Below are positions 6,528 to 14,354 of a stretch of 15,591 bases of DNA, piece by piece (position 1 is the first letter of the stretch; the number at the start of each line of letters is the position of its first letter). A program made the translations under genes and the position numbers. The notes beneath the pieces were generated by a model, which made no database searches, was not told the DNA's origin, and was given only the letters and a program-made list of their open reading frames with translations. Source of the DNA: Sphingobacteriaceae bacterium UBA2059 (GTDB lineage Bacteria; Bacteroidota; Bacteroidia; Sphingobacteriales; Sphingobacteriaceae); the NCBI GenBank assembly GCA_002332615.1, contig DDAL01000018.1:64988-80578 (forward strand). Reading direction: 5' to 3'.

Positions 6528-7112
6528 ATGCGCAAAACACGTATTGCTATTTTTGCATCAGGGTCGGGTTCCAACGCTCAAAAGATCATGGAACACTTTA
6601 AAGATCACGAAGCGGCAGAAGTGTCTCTGGTTTTGTCAAACAACCCGCAGGCATACGTTTTGCAACGGGCAGAAAACTTTGAAATACCCTCTCACATAGT
6701 CGATCGCTTTGAATTTACCCGCACGGGCAATGTGGTGAGCCTTCTTAAAAAAATGGAGATTGATCTTATTGTGCTCGCCGGCTTTTTATGGCTTGTGCCG
6801 CAAAACCTGCTGGATGCCTTTCCAAACAAGATCATTAACATACACCCTGCCCTGCTGCCCAGATACGGAGGCAAAGGCATGTATGGAAATTACGTGCACG
6901 AGGCAGTATATGCCAACAAGGAAAAAGAATCCGGCATTACGATACACTTTGTTAACGAACGTTTTGATGAGGGCGAAATCATCCATCAGGCCCGGTTTAA
7001 GATTGAAGACGGCGATGATGTGGAAATGATACGCTTTAAGGGGCAGCAGCTGGAGCACCACCATTACCCTAAAGTAATTGAAGCGCTTGTTAAAAAGATG
7101 AAGAGCTTGTAG
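6528..7112 (+). CDS. purN: Phosphoribosylglycinamide formyltransferase PurN
   Basis: The start is placed at the ATG at 6528 (MRKTRIAIFASGSGSN), giving 194 residues; the in-frame extension to 6417 would run through the promoter and has no family resemblance. PurN transfers a formyl group from 10-formyl-THF to GAR, step 3 of purine synthesis in the cytoplasm. Family features: the phosphate-binding GSGSN (12-16), the active-site block INIHPALLP (103-111, with N104 and H106) and FDEGEI (147-152, with D148 as the likely third catalytic residue). The length is close to the usual 190-215. A short 45-base gap with its own -7 element leads to purH, so the two purine genes may be co-transcribed and also separately initiated. 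Confidence 0.93.
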   Translation: MRKTRIAIFASGSGSNAQKIMEHFKDHEAAEVSLVLSNNPQAYVLQRAENFEIPSHIVDRFEFTRTGNVVSLLKKMEIDLIVLAGFLWLVPQNLLDAFPNKIINIHPALLPRYGGKGMYGNYVHEAVYANKEKESGITIHFVNERFDEGEIIHQARFKIEDGDDVEMIRFKGQQLEHHHYPKVIEALVKKMKSL

Positions 7113-7129
7113 TTAGCCGGCTTATATTC

Positions 7130-7137
7130 TATCTTTG
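7130..7137 (+). promoter_or_regulatory. Bacteroidota -7 promoter element upstream of purH
   Basis: TATCTTTG matches TAnnTTTG exactly and ends 20 bases before the purH ATG. CTTG at 7106-7109, 20 bases upstream, is one mismatch from the -33 TTTG at the canonical spacing. This is the best two-part promoter match in the window. Confidence 0.6.
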
Positions 7138-7157
7138 CGCTTTAATTTTTCGACTTC

Positions 7158-8684
7158 ATGAACCATCCTGTAAAAATCAAAAGTGCTTTAATTTCAGTCT
7201 ATTATAAAGATGGGCTGGAACCTCTTATTCAACAACTTAGCCGACTTGGCGTTACAATGTACTCCACAGGTGGCACAGAAGAGTTTATAAAAGGCCTCGG
7301 ATGCGAAGTTAAAGCGGTTGAAGATGTAACAGGATATCCCTCTATACTGGGTGGCCGTGTTAAAACGCTTCACCCTAAAATATTTGGCGGCATACTGTCG
7401 CGAAGGGCAAACAGCGGAGATGTTAAACAAACAGCTGAATACGATATTCCGGGTATTGATCTTGTAATTGTTGATCTGTACCCGTTTGAAGAAACCGTTA
7501 AAGCCGGCCTGCCGGAAGAAGAGATTATTGAAAAAATAGATATCGGAGGCATTTCGCTTATACGGGCTGCGGCTAAAAACTACGGCGATGTGGTGATCAT
7601 TGCTTCTAAAAACGATTATGGCACACTTACAGCTATGCTTGAGGGACAGGACGGAAGCACCTCGCTGGAGCAAAGGCGCATGTTTGCCCGTAATGCTTTT
7701 AACGTGTCTTCTCACTATGATACGGCTATCTTTAACTATTTCAACAGGCAAGAGCCTGTGACCGTTTTTAAACACAGCATACAGCACGCGCAGACCCTGC
7801 GCTACGGCGAAAACCCGCATCAGACGGGCACTTTTTACGGCCGGCTGGAGGATATGTTTGACAAGCTGCACGGCAAGGAGCTCTCCTATAATAACCTGGT
7901 TGACGTTGATGCTGCCGTGGCCCTTATAGATGAGTTTGACAGTCCTACTTTTGCCATACTGAAACATACAAACGCCTGCGGGGTGGCAAGTCGCGGCACG
8001 ATGCTGGAAGCATGGAACGATGCGCTGGCCTGTGACCCGGTTTCGGCCTTTGGCGGGGTTTTAATATGCAACCGTGAGCTAGATAGTAACACAGCGCGTG
8101 AAATTAACAAGCTGTTTTTTGAGGTGCTTATTGCTCCTGCCTACAGCCCTGAGGCCCAGGCTGAGCTTAGCCAGAAGAAAAACAGGATATTGCTTAAACG
8201 CAAAGAGGCGGAACTCCCCGCTAAGCTTTTTAAAACCTTGCTAAATGGAGTGATTGAGCAGGACAAGGATGTAGCGATGGAAGGGCCGGAGCAAATGAGC
8301 CCGGTTACTAAAAGAAAGCCCGAGGCGCAGGAGCTGGAGGATTTGCACTTTGCCAATAAGCTGGTAAAGCATACCAAGTCTAACACCATTATCCTGGCCC
8401 GCAATGCGCAGCTGCTGGCCAGCGGCGTGGGACAAACATCCAGAGTGGATGCTCTTAGGCAGGCCTTGGAAAAGGCGGCGGCTTTTGGCTATGATGTAAA
8501 GGGAGCCGTTATGGCTTCGGATGCATTTTTTCCTTTTCCGGATTGTGTTGAAATAGCGGCCGATGCAGGTATAAGCGCCATTGTACAGCCGGGTGGCTCT
8601 ATAAAAGACCAACTGTCTGTAGATATGGCTGATGCAAAGAATATTGCGATGGTTACTACCGGCGTAAGGCATTTTAAGCATTAA
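7158..8684 (+). CDS. purH: Bifunctional AICAR formyltransferase / IMP cyclohydrolase PurH
   Basis: A 508-residue enzyme for the last two steps of IMP synthesis. The N-terminal MGS-like cyclohydrolase domain (about 1-200) shows STGGT (36-40), VTGYPSILGGRVKTLHPKI (57-75) and DLYPF (106-110). The C-terminal transformylase domain has RYGENPHQ (215-222), LSYNNLVDVDAA (242-253), the catalytic KH pair at K269-H270 in LKHTNACGVA, and SDAFFPFPD (454-462) with VQPGGSIKD (476-484). The length is close to B. subtilis PurH. It uses 10-formyl-THF, as PurN does. mreB starts 48 bases after its stop with no terminator visible between, so readthrough into the cell-shape operon is possible. Confidence 0.97.
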   Translation: MNHPVKIKSALISVYYKDGLEPLIQQLSRLGVTMYSTGGTEEFIKGLGCEVKAVEDVTGYPSILGGRVKTLHPKIFGGILSRRANSGDVKQTAEYDIPGIDLVIVDLYPFEETVKAGLPEEEIIEKIDIGGISLIRAAAKNYGDVVIIASKNDYGTLTAMLEGQDGSTSLEQRRMFARNAFNVSSHYDTAIFNYFNRQEPVTVFKHSIQHAQTLRYGENPHQTGTFYGRLEDMFDKLHGKELSYNNLVDVDAAVALIDEFDSPTFAILKHTNACGVASRGTMLEAWNDALACDPVSAFGGVLICNRELDSNTAREINKLFFEVLIAPAYSPEAQAELSQKKNRILLKRKEAELPAKLFKTLLNGVIEQDKDVAMEGPEQMSPVTKRKPEAQELEDLHFANKLVKHTKSNTIILARNAQLLASGVGQTSRVDALRQALEKAAAFGYDVKGAVMASDAFFPFPDCVEIAADAGISAIVQPGGSIKDQLSVDMADAKNIAMVTTGVRHFKH

Positions 8685-8705
8685 TAAAAATTAAAAAAAA
8701 CGAAT

Positions 8706-8713
8706 TACCTTTG
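8706..8713 (+). promoter_or_regulatory. Bacteroidota -7 promoter element upstream of mreB
   Basis: TACCTTTG matches TAnnTTTG exactly and ends 19 bases before the mreB ATG, the same geometry as at purH. No TTTG is present at the -33 position; instead an A8 tract (8693-8700) lies just upstream, which may help promoter opening or polymerase contact. Confidence 0.5.
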
Positions 8714-8732
8714 ACAAATTAATATTGACTGG

Positions 8733-9755
8733 ATGGGTTTATTTAACTGGTTTACACAAGAGGTTGCCATTGACTTGGGTACAGCAAATACGTTAATTAT
8801 ACATAACGATAAAGTAGTGGTTGACCAACCATCTATAGTTGCTTTTGACCGCACGACCAATAAAATTATTGCTATTGGTAAGCAGGCCATGCAAATGGAA
8901 GGTAAAACACATGAAAATATACGTACTGTACGTCCGTTGAAAGATGGTGTAATAGCTGATTTTAATGCAGCAGAGCACATGATAAGGGGAATGATCAAAA
9001 TGATCAACAACGGCAAAGGCTGGTTTTTCCCTTCATTGCGTATGGTGGTGTGTATCCCTTCGGGCATTACGGAGGTTGAAAAACGCGCTGTGCGCGACTC
9101 GGCCGAAATTGCCGGAGCCAAAGAGGTGTACCTTATACATGAACCTATGGCCGCAGCGGTGGGTATTGGTATTGATGTGGAGGAGCCTATGGGAAACATG
9201 ATCATTGATATTGGCGGGGGCACTACCGAAATTGCGGTTATTGCCTTGTCGGGTATCGTGTGCGATCAGTCTATTCGTGTAGCGGGCGATAATTTTGACA
9301 GTGATATTGTGCAGTATATACGCCGTCAGCATAATATTATGATCGGCGACCGTACTGCCGAAAAGATTAAGATTGAAGTGGGCTCGGCATTGCCTGAGCT
9401 CCAGGACCCTCCGGGCGATTTTGCTGTACAGGGCCGCGATCTGATGACGGGTGTACCTAAGCAGATTACAGTATCATATACTGAAATTGCACACTGCCTT
9501 GATAAGTCTATTTCTAAAATTGAAGAAGCTATATTAAAGGCACTGGAAATCACTCCGCCTGAACTATCGGCAGACATTTACCAGACCGGTATTTACCTTA
9601 CCGGAGGAGGCGCGCTTTTGCGAGGCCTGGATAAGCGGATTGCTGCGAAAACAAAACTGCCGGTGCATGTGGCAGAGGATCCTTTAAGGGCGGTTGTACG
9701 CGGTACGGGTATTGCACTTAAGAACATTGGGGGCTATAAGTTCCTGATGCAATAG
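8733..9755 (+). CDS. mreB: Rod-shape actin homologue MreB
   Basis: A 340-residue bacterial actin that forms membrane-associated filaments and guides peptidoglycan synthesis along the side wall. The nucleotide-binding motifs are complete: phosphate 1 loop DLGTANT (14-20), phosphate 2 loop DIGGGTTE (159-166) and adenosine motif TGGGALLRGL (290-299). HEPMAAAVGIG (136-146) is also characteristic. The hydrophobic N-terminus (MGLFNWF) could serve as a membrane anchor, as in other MreBs. It is the first gene of the elongation operon, with its own -7 element, and is followed by a terminator-like hairpin before mreC. Confidence 0.97.
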   Translation: MGLFNWFTQEVAIDLGTANTLIIHNDKVVVDQPSIVAFDRTTNKIIAIGKQAMQMEGKTHENIRTVRPLKDGVIADFNAAEHMIRGMIKMINNGKGWFFPSLRMVVCIPSGITEVEKRAVRDSAEIAGAKEVYLIHEPMAAAVGIGIDVEEPMGNMIIDIGGGTTEIAVIALSGIVCDQSIRVAGDNFDSDIVQYIRRQHNIMIGDRTAEKIKIEVGSALPELQDPPGDFAVQGRDLMTGVPKQITVSYTEIAHCLDKSISKIEEAILKALEITPPELSADIYQTGIYLTGGGALLRGLDKRIAAKTKLPVHVAEDPLRAVVRGTGIALKNIGGYKFLMQ

Positions 9756-9767
9756 AATATTCTACAG

Positions 9768-9796
9768 AGCCCGGATTTTGAACGTTCCGGGCTTTT
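9768..9796 (+). terminator. Terminator-like hairpin between mreB and mreC (probable attenuator)
   Basis: AGCCCGGA (9768-9775) pairs perfectly with TCCGGGCT (9786-9793) across a 10-base loop, giving an 8-bp, mostly GC stem ending in a TTTT run (9793-9796). It starts 12 bases after the mreB stop and ends 20 bases before the mreC ATG. The T-run is short, so partial termination is more likely than complete termination, leaving mreC and later genes transcribed at a lower level than mreB. Confidence 0.65.
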
Positions 9797-9816
9797 AAAA
9801 CAAGGCGAACTTTATT

Positions 9817-10653
9817 ATGCGTAACCTATGGGTGTTTATCAGTAAGTACAACGCATTTTTCTTTTTTATCATTTTTTTCGTCACTTCTGTTTCTTTAATC
9901 ATAAGGAATAACTCGTATCAGCGCGCAGAGGTTATTAACTCCTCCAACCGTATTACAGGCACTATTTACAGCAAGGCTAATAAAATTGAGAGCTATCTTA
10001 GCTTAACGCAGGTAAATGACAGCCTGGCGGCCGAAAATGCCTACCTGAGAGGTATGCTTAGGGAGTCGAAGTTTGACGACAGTCTGGTGCAAAAAACAGT
10101 GCATGATACCTTAAGCCGGCAGGAGTATGCGTATATAGTGGCCAAGGTGGTTAATAACTCTATTAATCAGAAAAACAATTACCTTACTATTAACAGGGGC
10201 AAAAAACATGGTATAGCACCAGGCATGGGTGTGATAGGCCATACGGGCATTGTGGGCATAGTAAAGCATGTGTCGGATAATTATGCTACCGTGCGCTCCC
10301 TGCTTCATAATGAAACCCGCGTAAGCGCCAGCATTAAAGAGAATAATGCGTTTGGTTCCCTGCGCTGGGGCGATAAGGCCCGCAACATACGAACTGCCTT
10401 GCTGAGGGATATACCCAACCATATTACGGTTAAGCTGGGGCAGCATGTGGTTACCTCATCCTACTCGACGGTATTTCCGCCGGGACTGCCCATTGGCAGG
10501 GTGATTGGGACCAGAGACGGGGGCGAAAGCTTTCCGGAGGTAGAGGTGAGACTGAGTACGGACTTTGCTACCCTGCAGTATGTTTATGTGGTAAAAAACT
10601 TTTTTGCAGATGAAAAACTGCAGCTGGAGGCTTTGAGCAAACAAAATGAGTAA
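9817..10653 (+). CDS. mreC: Rod-shape-determining protein MreC
   Basis: The 278-residue protein has a short cytoplasmic N-terminus, one membrane helix (about 11-29, rich in Phe and Ile), a periplasmic coiled-coil stretch (about 50-85) and the two beta-rich MreC domains (about 105-262). Family blocks include LTINRGKKHGIAPGMGVIG (123-141) and SSYSTVFPPGLPIGRVIG (214-231). MreC forms periplasmic filaments that bind PBP2 and activate the RodA-PBP2 synthase. It follows the mreB hairpin, and its last 8 bases contain the start of mreD, so translation of the two is likely coupled. Confidence 0.94.
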   Translation: MRNLWVFISKYNAFFFFIIFFVTSVSLIIRNNSYQRAEVINSSNRITGTIYSKANKIESYLSLTQVNDSLAAENAYLRGMLRESKFDDSLVQKTVHDTLSRQEYAYIVAKVVNNSINQKNNYLTINRGKKHGIAPGMGVIGHTGIVGIVKHVSDNYATVRSLLHNETRVSASIKENNAFGSLRWGDKARNIRTALLRDIPNHITVKLGQHVVTSSYSTVFPPGLPIGRVIGTRDGGESFPEVEVRLSTDFATLQYVYVVKNFFADEKLQLEALSKQNE

Positions 10654-11161
10654 GACGATTTTAGCCAATCTGGTGCGCTTTGTGGTCCTGGTATTTATAC
10701 AGGTTTTATTGCTTAAAAACGCAAATTACTTTGACCTGTCTACTCCTTTCCTGTATATCTTATTCCTGCTGCTGCTGCCTTTTGAAACTCCCAACTGGCT
10801 TTTGTTTGTACTGGCTTTTTTAACAGGCATTAGTATTGACGCTTTTTACGACACGGCCGGGGTAAACGCGGCTGCCTGTACTGTACTGGCTCTGGTTAGG
10901 ATAGTTTTTATTAACCTTACTGTTGAGAAGCAAAACTTTGACACCGAGGCCGAACCGAAGCTGGGTATTATGGGCTTCAGATGGTTTTTCTTTTATACGG
11001 TTACACTTACGTTGTTTCATCATTTTACGCTGCTGCTTTTTGAAGCTTTCAGCTTTTCGGATCTTGGATATGTACTAATTCGCTTTCTTTTAAGTTCTGT
11101 ATTTACTATCTTTTTAGTTTTGATTGCCGAATTTATGTTCTTCCGTAAGAAACATCGTTGA
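10646..11161 (+). CDS. mreD: Rod-shape-determining protein MreD
   Basis: A 171-residue, very hydrophobic protein with about five to six membrane helices (approximately 7-25, 33-47, 50-68, 73-92, 110-133, 142-166). The segment GISIDAFYDTAGVNAAACTV (61-80) has the D-x-F-x-x-T-x-G-x-x-A pattern typical of MreD. MreD is an integral partner of MreC in the elongasome. Identification rests on this motif, size and position between mreC and PBP2, since MreD sequences are otherwise poorly conserved. It overlaps mreC by 8 bases and shares one base with mrdA (TGATG). Confidence 0.9.
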   Translation: MSKTILANLVRFVVLVFIQVLLLKNANYFDLSTPFLYILFLLLLPFETPNWLLFVLAFLTGISIDAFYDTAGVNAAACTVLALVRIVFINLTVEKQNFDTEAEPKLGIMGFRWFFFYTVTLTLFHHFTLLLFEAFSFSDLGYVLIRFLLSSVFTIFLVLIAEFMFFRKKHR

Positions 11162-13098
11162 TGAATAGTTTTTTTCCCCGAAAGTTTGTGATACAGGGCA
11201 TTGTTATTGTATGTGCCGTGGTGCTTTTGGCGCGCTTGTATTATATACAGGTGGTTGATAAGAGCTATTACCTTTCGGCTAGAAACAATGTGCTCAGAAA
11301 AATTGTGAAATACCCTGCGCGGGGCATTATTGTGGACCGTAAAAACAGGCTGATGGTGCAAAATGAACCTGTGTACGATTTGATGGTGACTCCGTACGAG
11401 GTAAAGGAATTTGATACGGTTAGATTTTGCAGTCTGCTGGGTATTGACCGGGCGGGATTTGATAAGCGCTACAAAAAGGCACAGTCGCAGTCGCTCTACC
11501 GGGCGTCTATTTTTGAAAAGCAAATATCGGCCGAAGTTTATGCGGCTTTTCAGGAGCAGTTGTCGGAGTTCAGGGGCTTTTATGCGGTTAACCGATCGAT
11601 AAGGCATTATCCGGACAGCGTGGCTGCGCAGTTTGTTGGTTATATTAATGAAGTAAATCAGAAAGACATTGATCAGTCGGACGGTTTTTACCGCCCCGGC
11701 GATTATATAGGGCGCACAGGCGTGGAAAAGTCATACGAAGAGGTTTTGCGCGGACGGCGCGGGGTGGAAAACCTGATGGTTGATGCCAGAAATCGCCCCA
11801 AGGGCCACTTTGCCGATGGTGCGTATGACACGGCTTCGGTAGCCGGGCAAAAGCTGATTTCTTCGCTAGATATAGACCTGCAGCGCCTCGGCGAACAACT
11901 GCTTGCTAATAAGGTGGGCAGTATTGTGGCCATTGAGCCTTCTACCGGCGAAGTGCTGGCCATGGTGAGCAGCCCTACGTATAACCCCAGCCTTATGGTG
12001 GGAAAATACAAGGGCAATAATTATATGCGCCTGCTTAATAATCCGTATAAGCCCTTATTTATAAGGCCCATACAGGCGGAGTACCCTCCGGGTTCTATTT
12101 TTAAGGTAATTAATGCACTTATAGGGCAGCAGTTTGGTAAGATCAATGCTTCTACTCACTTTTTTTGCGGTGGCGGCTACCACTATGGTAAGCGGGGTTT
12201 AATGAAGTGCACGCACTATCACGGTTCCATCGGTCTGGTTGAGTCGATACAGTTTTCGTGCAATACCTATTACGGGTATACCTACAGTCAGATGATAGAC
12301 CGCTCGGGCATGCGCCCGGTTAACGGCTATAAGCGCTGGCGCGAGGCGGTTATGAAATTTGGTATTGGCCAAAAACTGGACGTAGACCTGCCCAACGAGC
12401 GTAAAGGCAGCCTGCCTACGGCGGACTTTTATACCAAGCGATGGAAAAATGATCGCTGGTCGTCGGGTTTCAACATTTCTTTGTCCATCGGGCAGGGAGA
12501 GCTGGGCATTACGCCCCTGCAAATGGCCAATGTTGTGGCCGCCATTGCCAACAGGGGGTATTACTATAAACCCCACCTGGTTAAAGCCATGGGCGAATCA
12601 AAGGTGATTTACTCCAAATACAGACAGAAGGTAAATGTGGGTGTTGATAAACGCTATTTTGAACCTGTTGTTGAAGGAATGAGCCGGGCGGTTAACCAGC
12701 CTCGGGGCACCGCCTATAACGCACGTATAGGCGATATTGAAATGTGCGGAAAAACGGGTACGGTACAGAACCCGCATGGCGAGAACCACTCGGTATTCTT
12801 TGGGTTTGCACCGCGCAATAACCCTAAAATTGCTATTGCAGTGATGGTTGAAAACGCGGGTTACGGCGCAACGTGGTCGGCTCCTATTGCAAGCATGATG
12901 GTGGAAAAACACATAAGGGGCCGGGTGAACAGGTCTAAATCGTATATTAACAAAATTGCATCGGCCAATCTTCTGCCCGGCAGGAAGCGCTCGCCGGCAC
13001 CTTCCAGGGTTCGCGTGCCCGACAGTTCGGCTGTGACTGAACGTGCAGAAATTGCCCCTGTTGAGACAATAAACCTTAAAACAATAAGCAATGAATAG
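11161..13098 (+). CDS. mrdA: Penicillin-binding protein 2, elongasome transpeptidase
   Basis: I use the ATG at 11161 (645 residues), which overlaps the mreD stop by one base (TGATG), in preference to the TTG at 11158. PBP2 crosslinks lateral-wall peptidoglycan as the transpeptidase partner of RodA. Layout: a membrane anchor (about 10-28), a PBP dimerisation/pedestal domain (about 40-230, with PARGIIVDR at 52-60), then the transpeptidase domain with active-site S312-I-F-K315, S366-C-N368 and KTGT (531-534). A Cys/His-rich segment between the first two motifs (C336, H341, C350, H352, H354) may bind metal. The C-terminus after about 585 is basic and Pro/Ser-rich, probably unstructured. Its last 8 bases overlap rodA. 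Confidence 0.95.
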   Translation: MNSFFPRKFVIQGIVIVCAVVLLARLYYIQVVDKSYYLSARNNVLRKIVKYPARGIIVDRKNRLMVQNEPVYDLMVTPYEVKEFDTVRFCSLLGIDRAGFDKRYKKAQSQSLYRASIFEKQISAEVYAAFQEQLSEFRGFYAVNRSIRHYPDSVAAQFVGYINEVNQKDIDQSDGFYRPGDYIGRTGVEKSYEEVLRGRRGVENLMVDARNRPKGHFADGAYDTASVAGQKLISSLDIDLQRLGEQLLANKVGSIVAIEPSTGEVLAMVSSPTYNPSLMVGKYKGNNYMRLLNNPYKPLFIRPIQAEYPPGSIFKVINALIGQQFGKINASTHFFCGGGYHYGKRGLMKCTHYHGSIGLVESIQFSCNTYYGYTYSQMIDRSGMRPVNGYKRWREAVMKFGIGQKLDVDLPNERKGSLPTADFYTKRWKNDRWSSGFNISLSIGQGELGITPLQMANVVAAIANRGYYYKPHLVKAMGESKVIYSKYRQKVNVGVDKRYFEPVVEGMSRAVNQPRGTAYNARIGDIEMCGKTGTVQNPHGENHSVFFGFAPRNNPKIAIAVMVENAGYGATWSAPIASMMVEKHIRGRVNRSKSYINKIASANLLPGRKRSPAPSRVRVPDSSAVTERAEIAPVETINLKTISNE

Positions 13099-14353
13099 CC
13101 GAAGAAGCTTATTTTTTAATGTGGACTGGTTTGTTATCCTTATTTACCTGGCGTTGTGTGCAATAGGCTGGTTCAACATCCATGCGGCTGTGTTTGACGC
13201 CTCGAAGCCTAGCATGTTTGACATGAGTACCAATTATGGCAAGCAAACGATTTTCATTATAACAGCTATTATAATAGGCATTGTGATCCTGCTGCTTGAC
13301 AGCAAGTTTTTTAGCACCTTTTCTCCTGTTTTTTACGGCATAACGCTGCTCTTACTGGTGGTCGTACTTATTGTAGGGCGTAATGTAGGGGGCAACCAGG
13401 CATGGATACCTATAGGAAACAGTTTCAGGCTTCAGCCTTCGGAGTTTGCCAAGTTTGCAACCTCGCTTTTGCTGGCACATTATATAGGCACCAATAATCT
13501 GCGCCTTACAGACCGCAAAACAATCGGTTTTTGCCTGCTTATTATCCTGCTGCCTGCAGCGTTAATTATGCTGCAGCCAGATACCGGTTCGGCGATTACC
13601 TTTAGCTCACTGGTGCTGGCTCTTTATCGCGAAGGCCTTTCGGTATATGTGCTTATTATTGCTGCGGCCATGATCGTTCTGTTTGTCCTTTCGCTGATGT
13701 ATAATCAGCTTCTCATCATCGGTATTATAGTGGTGTTGGGAGCTTTGTTTATAGCACTTTCGCGTAAAACGCGCAAGCTGGTTATCAATACTTCTGTTAC
13801 TGTACTTGCCTCTGCCCTCTTTACCCTGAGTGTTCATTTTGCTTATGATAATATTTTGCAAAAGCACCAGCGCAACCGCATTGATGTTATACTGGGAAAG
13901 ATAGACGACCCCCGGGGACAGGGCTATAACCTGAACCAGTCTATGATAGCCATAGGTTCGGGTGGTTTATGGGGAAAGGGCTACCTGCAGGGCACTCAAA
14001 CCAAATATGATTTTGTGCCTGAGCAAAGTACGGACTTTATTTTTTGTACAGTGGGCGAAGAGTGGGGCTTTGCAGGCAGCTTTGTGGTTGTTGCACTGTA
14101 TGTATTTTTAATACTGAGGGTGGTGCAGATTGCCGAAAGGCAAAGGTCTACCTTTTCGCGCGTATATGGTTATTGCGTTGCTTCTGTTTTCTTTTTTCAC
14201 GTGCTCATTAACATCGGAATGACCATTGGTCTGGTGCCGGTTATTGGCATACCTTTGCCTTTTCTCAGTTATGGAGGATCTTCTTTATGGAGTTTTACGA
14301 TCCTTTTATTCATTCTGCTGAAGCTTGACTCCAACAGAATGGGTATTATATAA
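13091..14353 (+). CDS. rodA: SEDS-family peptidoglycan glycosyltransferase RodA
   Basis: A 420-residue polytopic membrane protein that polymerises lipid II with PBP2. SEDS signatures: GNQAWIPIGNSFRLQPSEFAKF (101-122), LQPDTGSAI (161-169), GQGYNLNQSMIAIGSGGLWGKG (276-297), DFVPEQSTDFIF (307-318) and the C-terminal PLPFLSYGGSSL (388-399). About ten membrane helices are visible, with the large extracellular loop between about 251 and 320. Location directly after mrdA, with an 8-base overlap, favours RodA over FtsW, which would be expected in the division and cell-wall cluster. It closes the operon; its stop is one base from the stop of a convergent gene, and no terminator is seen between them. 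Confidence 0.94.
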   Translation: MNSRRSLFFNVDWFVILIYLALCAIGWFNIHAAVFDASKPSMFDMSTNYGKQTIFIITAIIIGIVILLLDSKFFSTFSPVFYGITLLLLVVVLIVGRNVGGNQAWIPIGNSFRLQPSEFAKFATSLLLAHYIGTNNLRLTDRKTIGFCLLIILLPAALIMLQPDTGSAITFSSLVLALYREGLSVYVLIIAAAMIVLFVLSLMYNQLLIIGIIVVLGALFIALSRKTRKLVINTSVTVLASALFTLSVHFAYDNILQKHQRNRIDVILGKIDDPRGQGYNLNQSMIAIGSGGLWGKGYLQGTQTKYDFVPEQSTDFIFCTVGEEWGFAGSFVVVALYVFLILRVVQIAERQRSTFSRVYGYCVASVFFFHVLINIGMTIGLVPVIGIPLPFLSYGGSSLWSFTILLFILLKLDSNRMGII

Positions 14354-14354
14354 G

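Noticed and set aside
7114..7121. AGCCGGCT palindrome after purN as a terminator
   Set aside because: An 8-base self-complementary word has no loop or T-run and is expected by chance.
7194..7967. Long antisense reading frame inside purH (257 residues)
   Set aside because: It lies entirely opposite a complete, well-conserved purH and shows no recognisable domain or codon-level support.
11158..11160. TTG start codon for PBP2
   Set aside because: An ATG follows immediately at 11161, forming a TGATG junction with mreD.
12311..12324. GC-rich mini hairpin inside mrdA
   Set aside because: A 5-bp stem in GC-rich coding sequence, common by chance and without a T-run.
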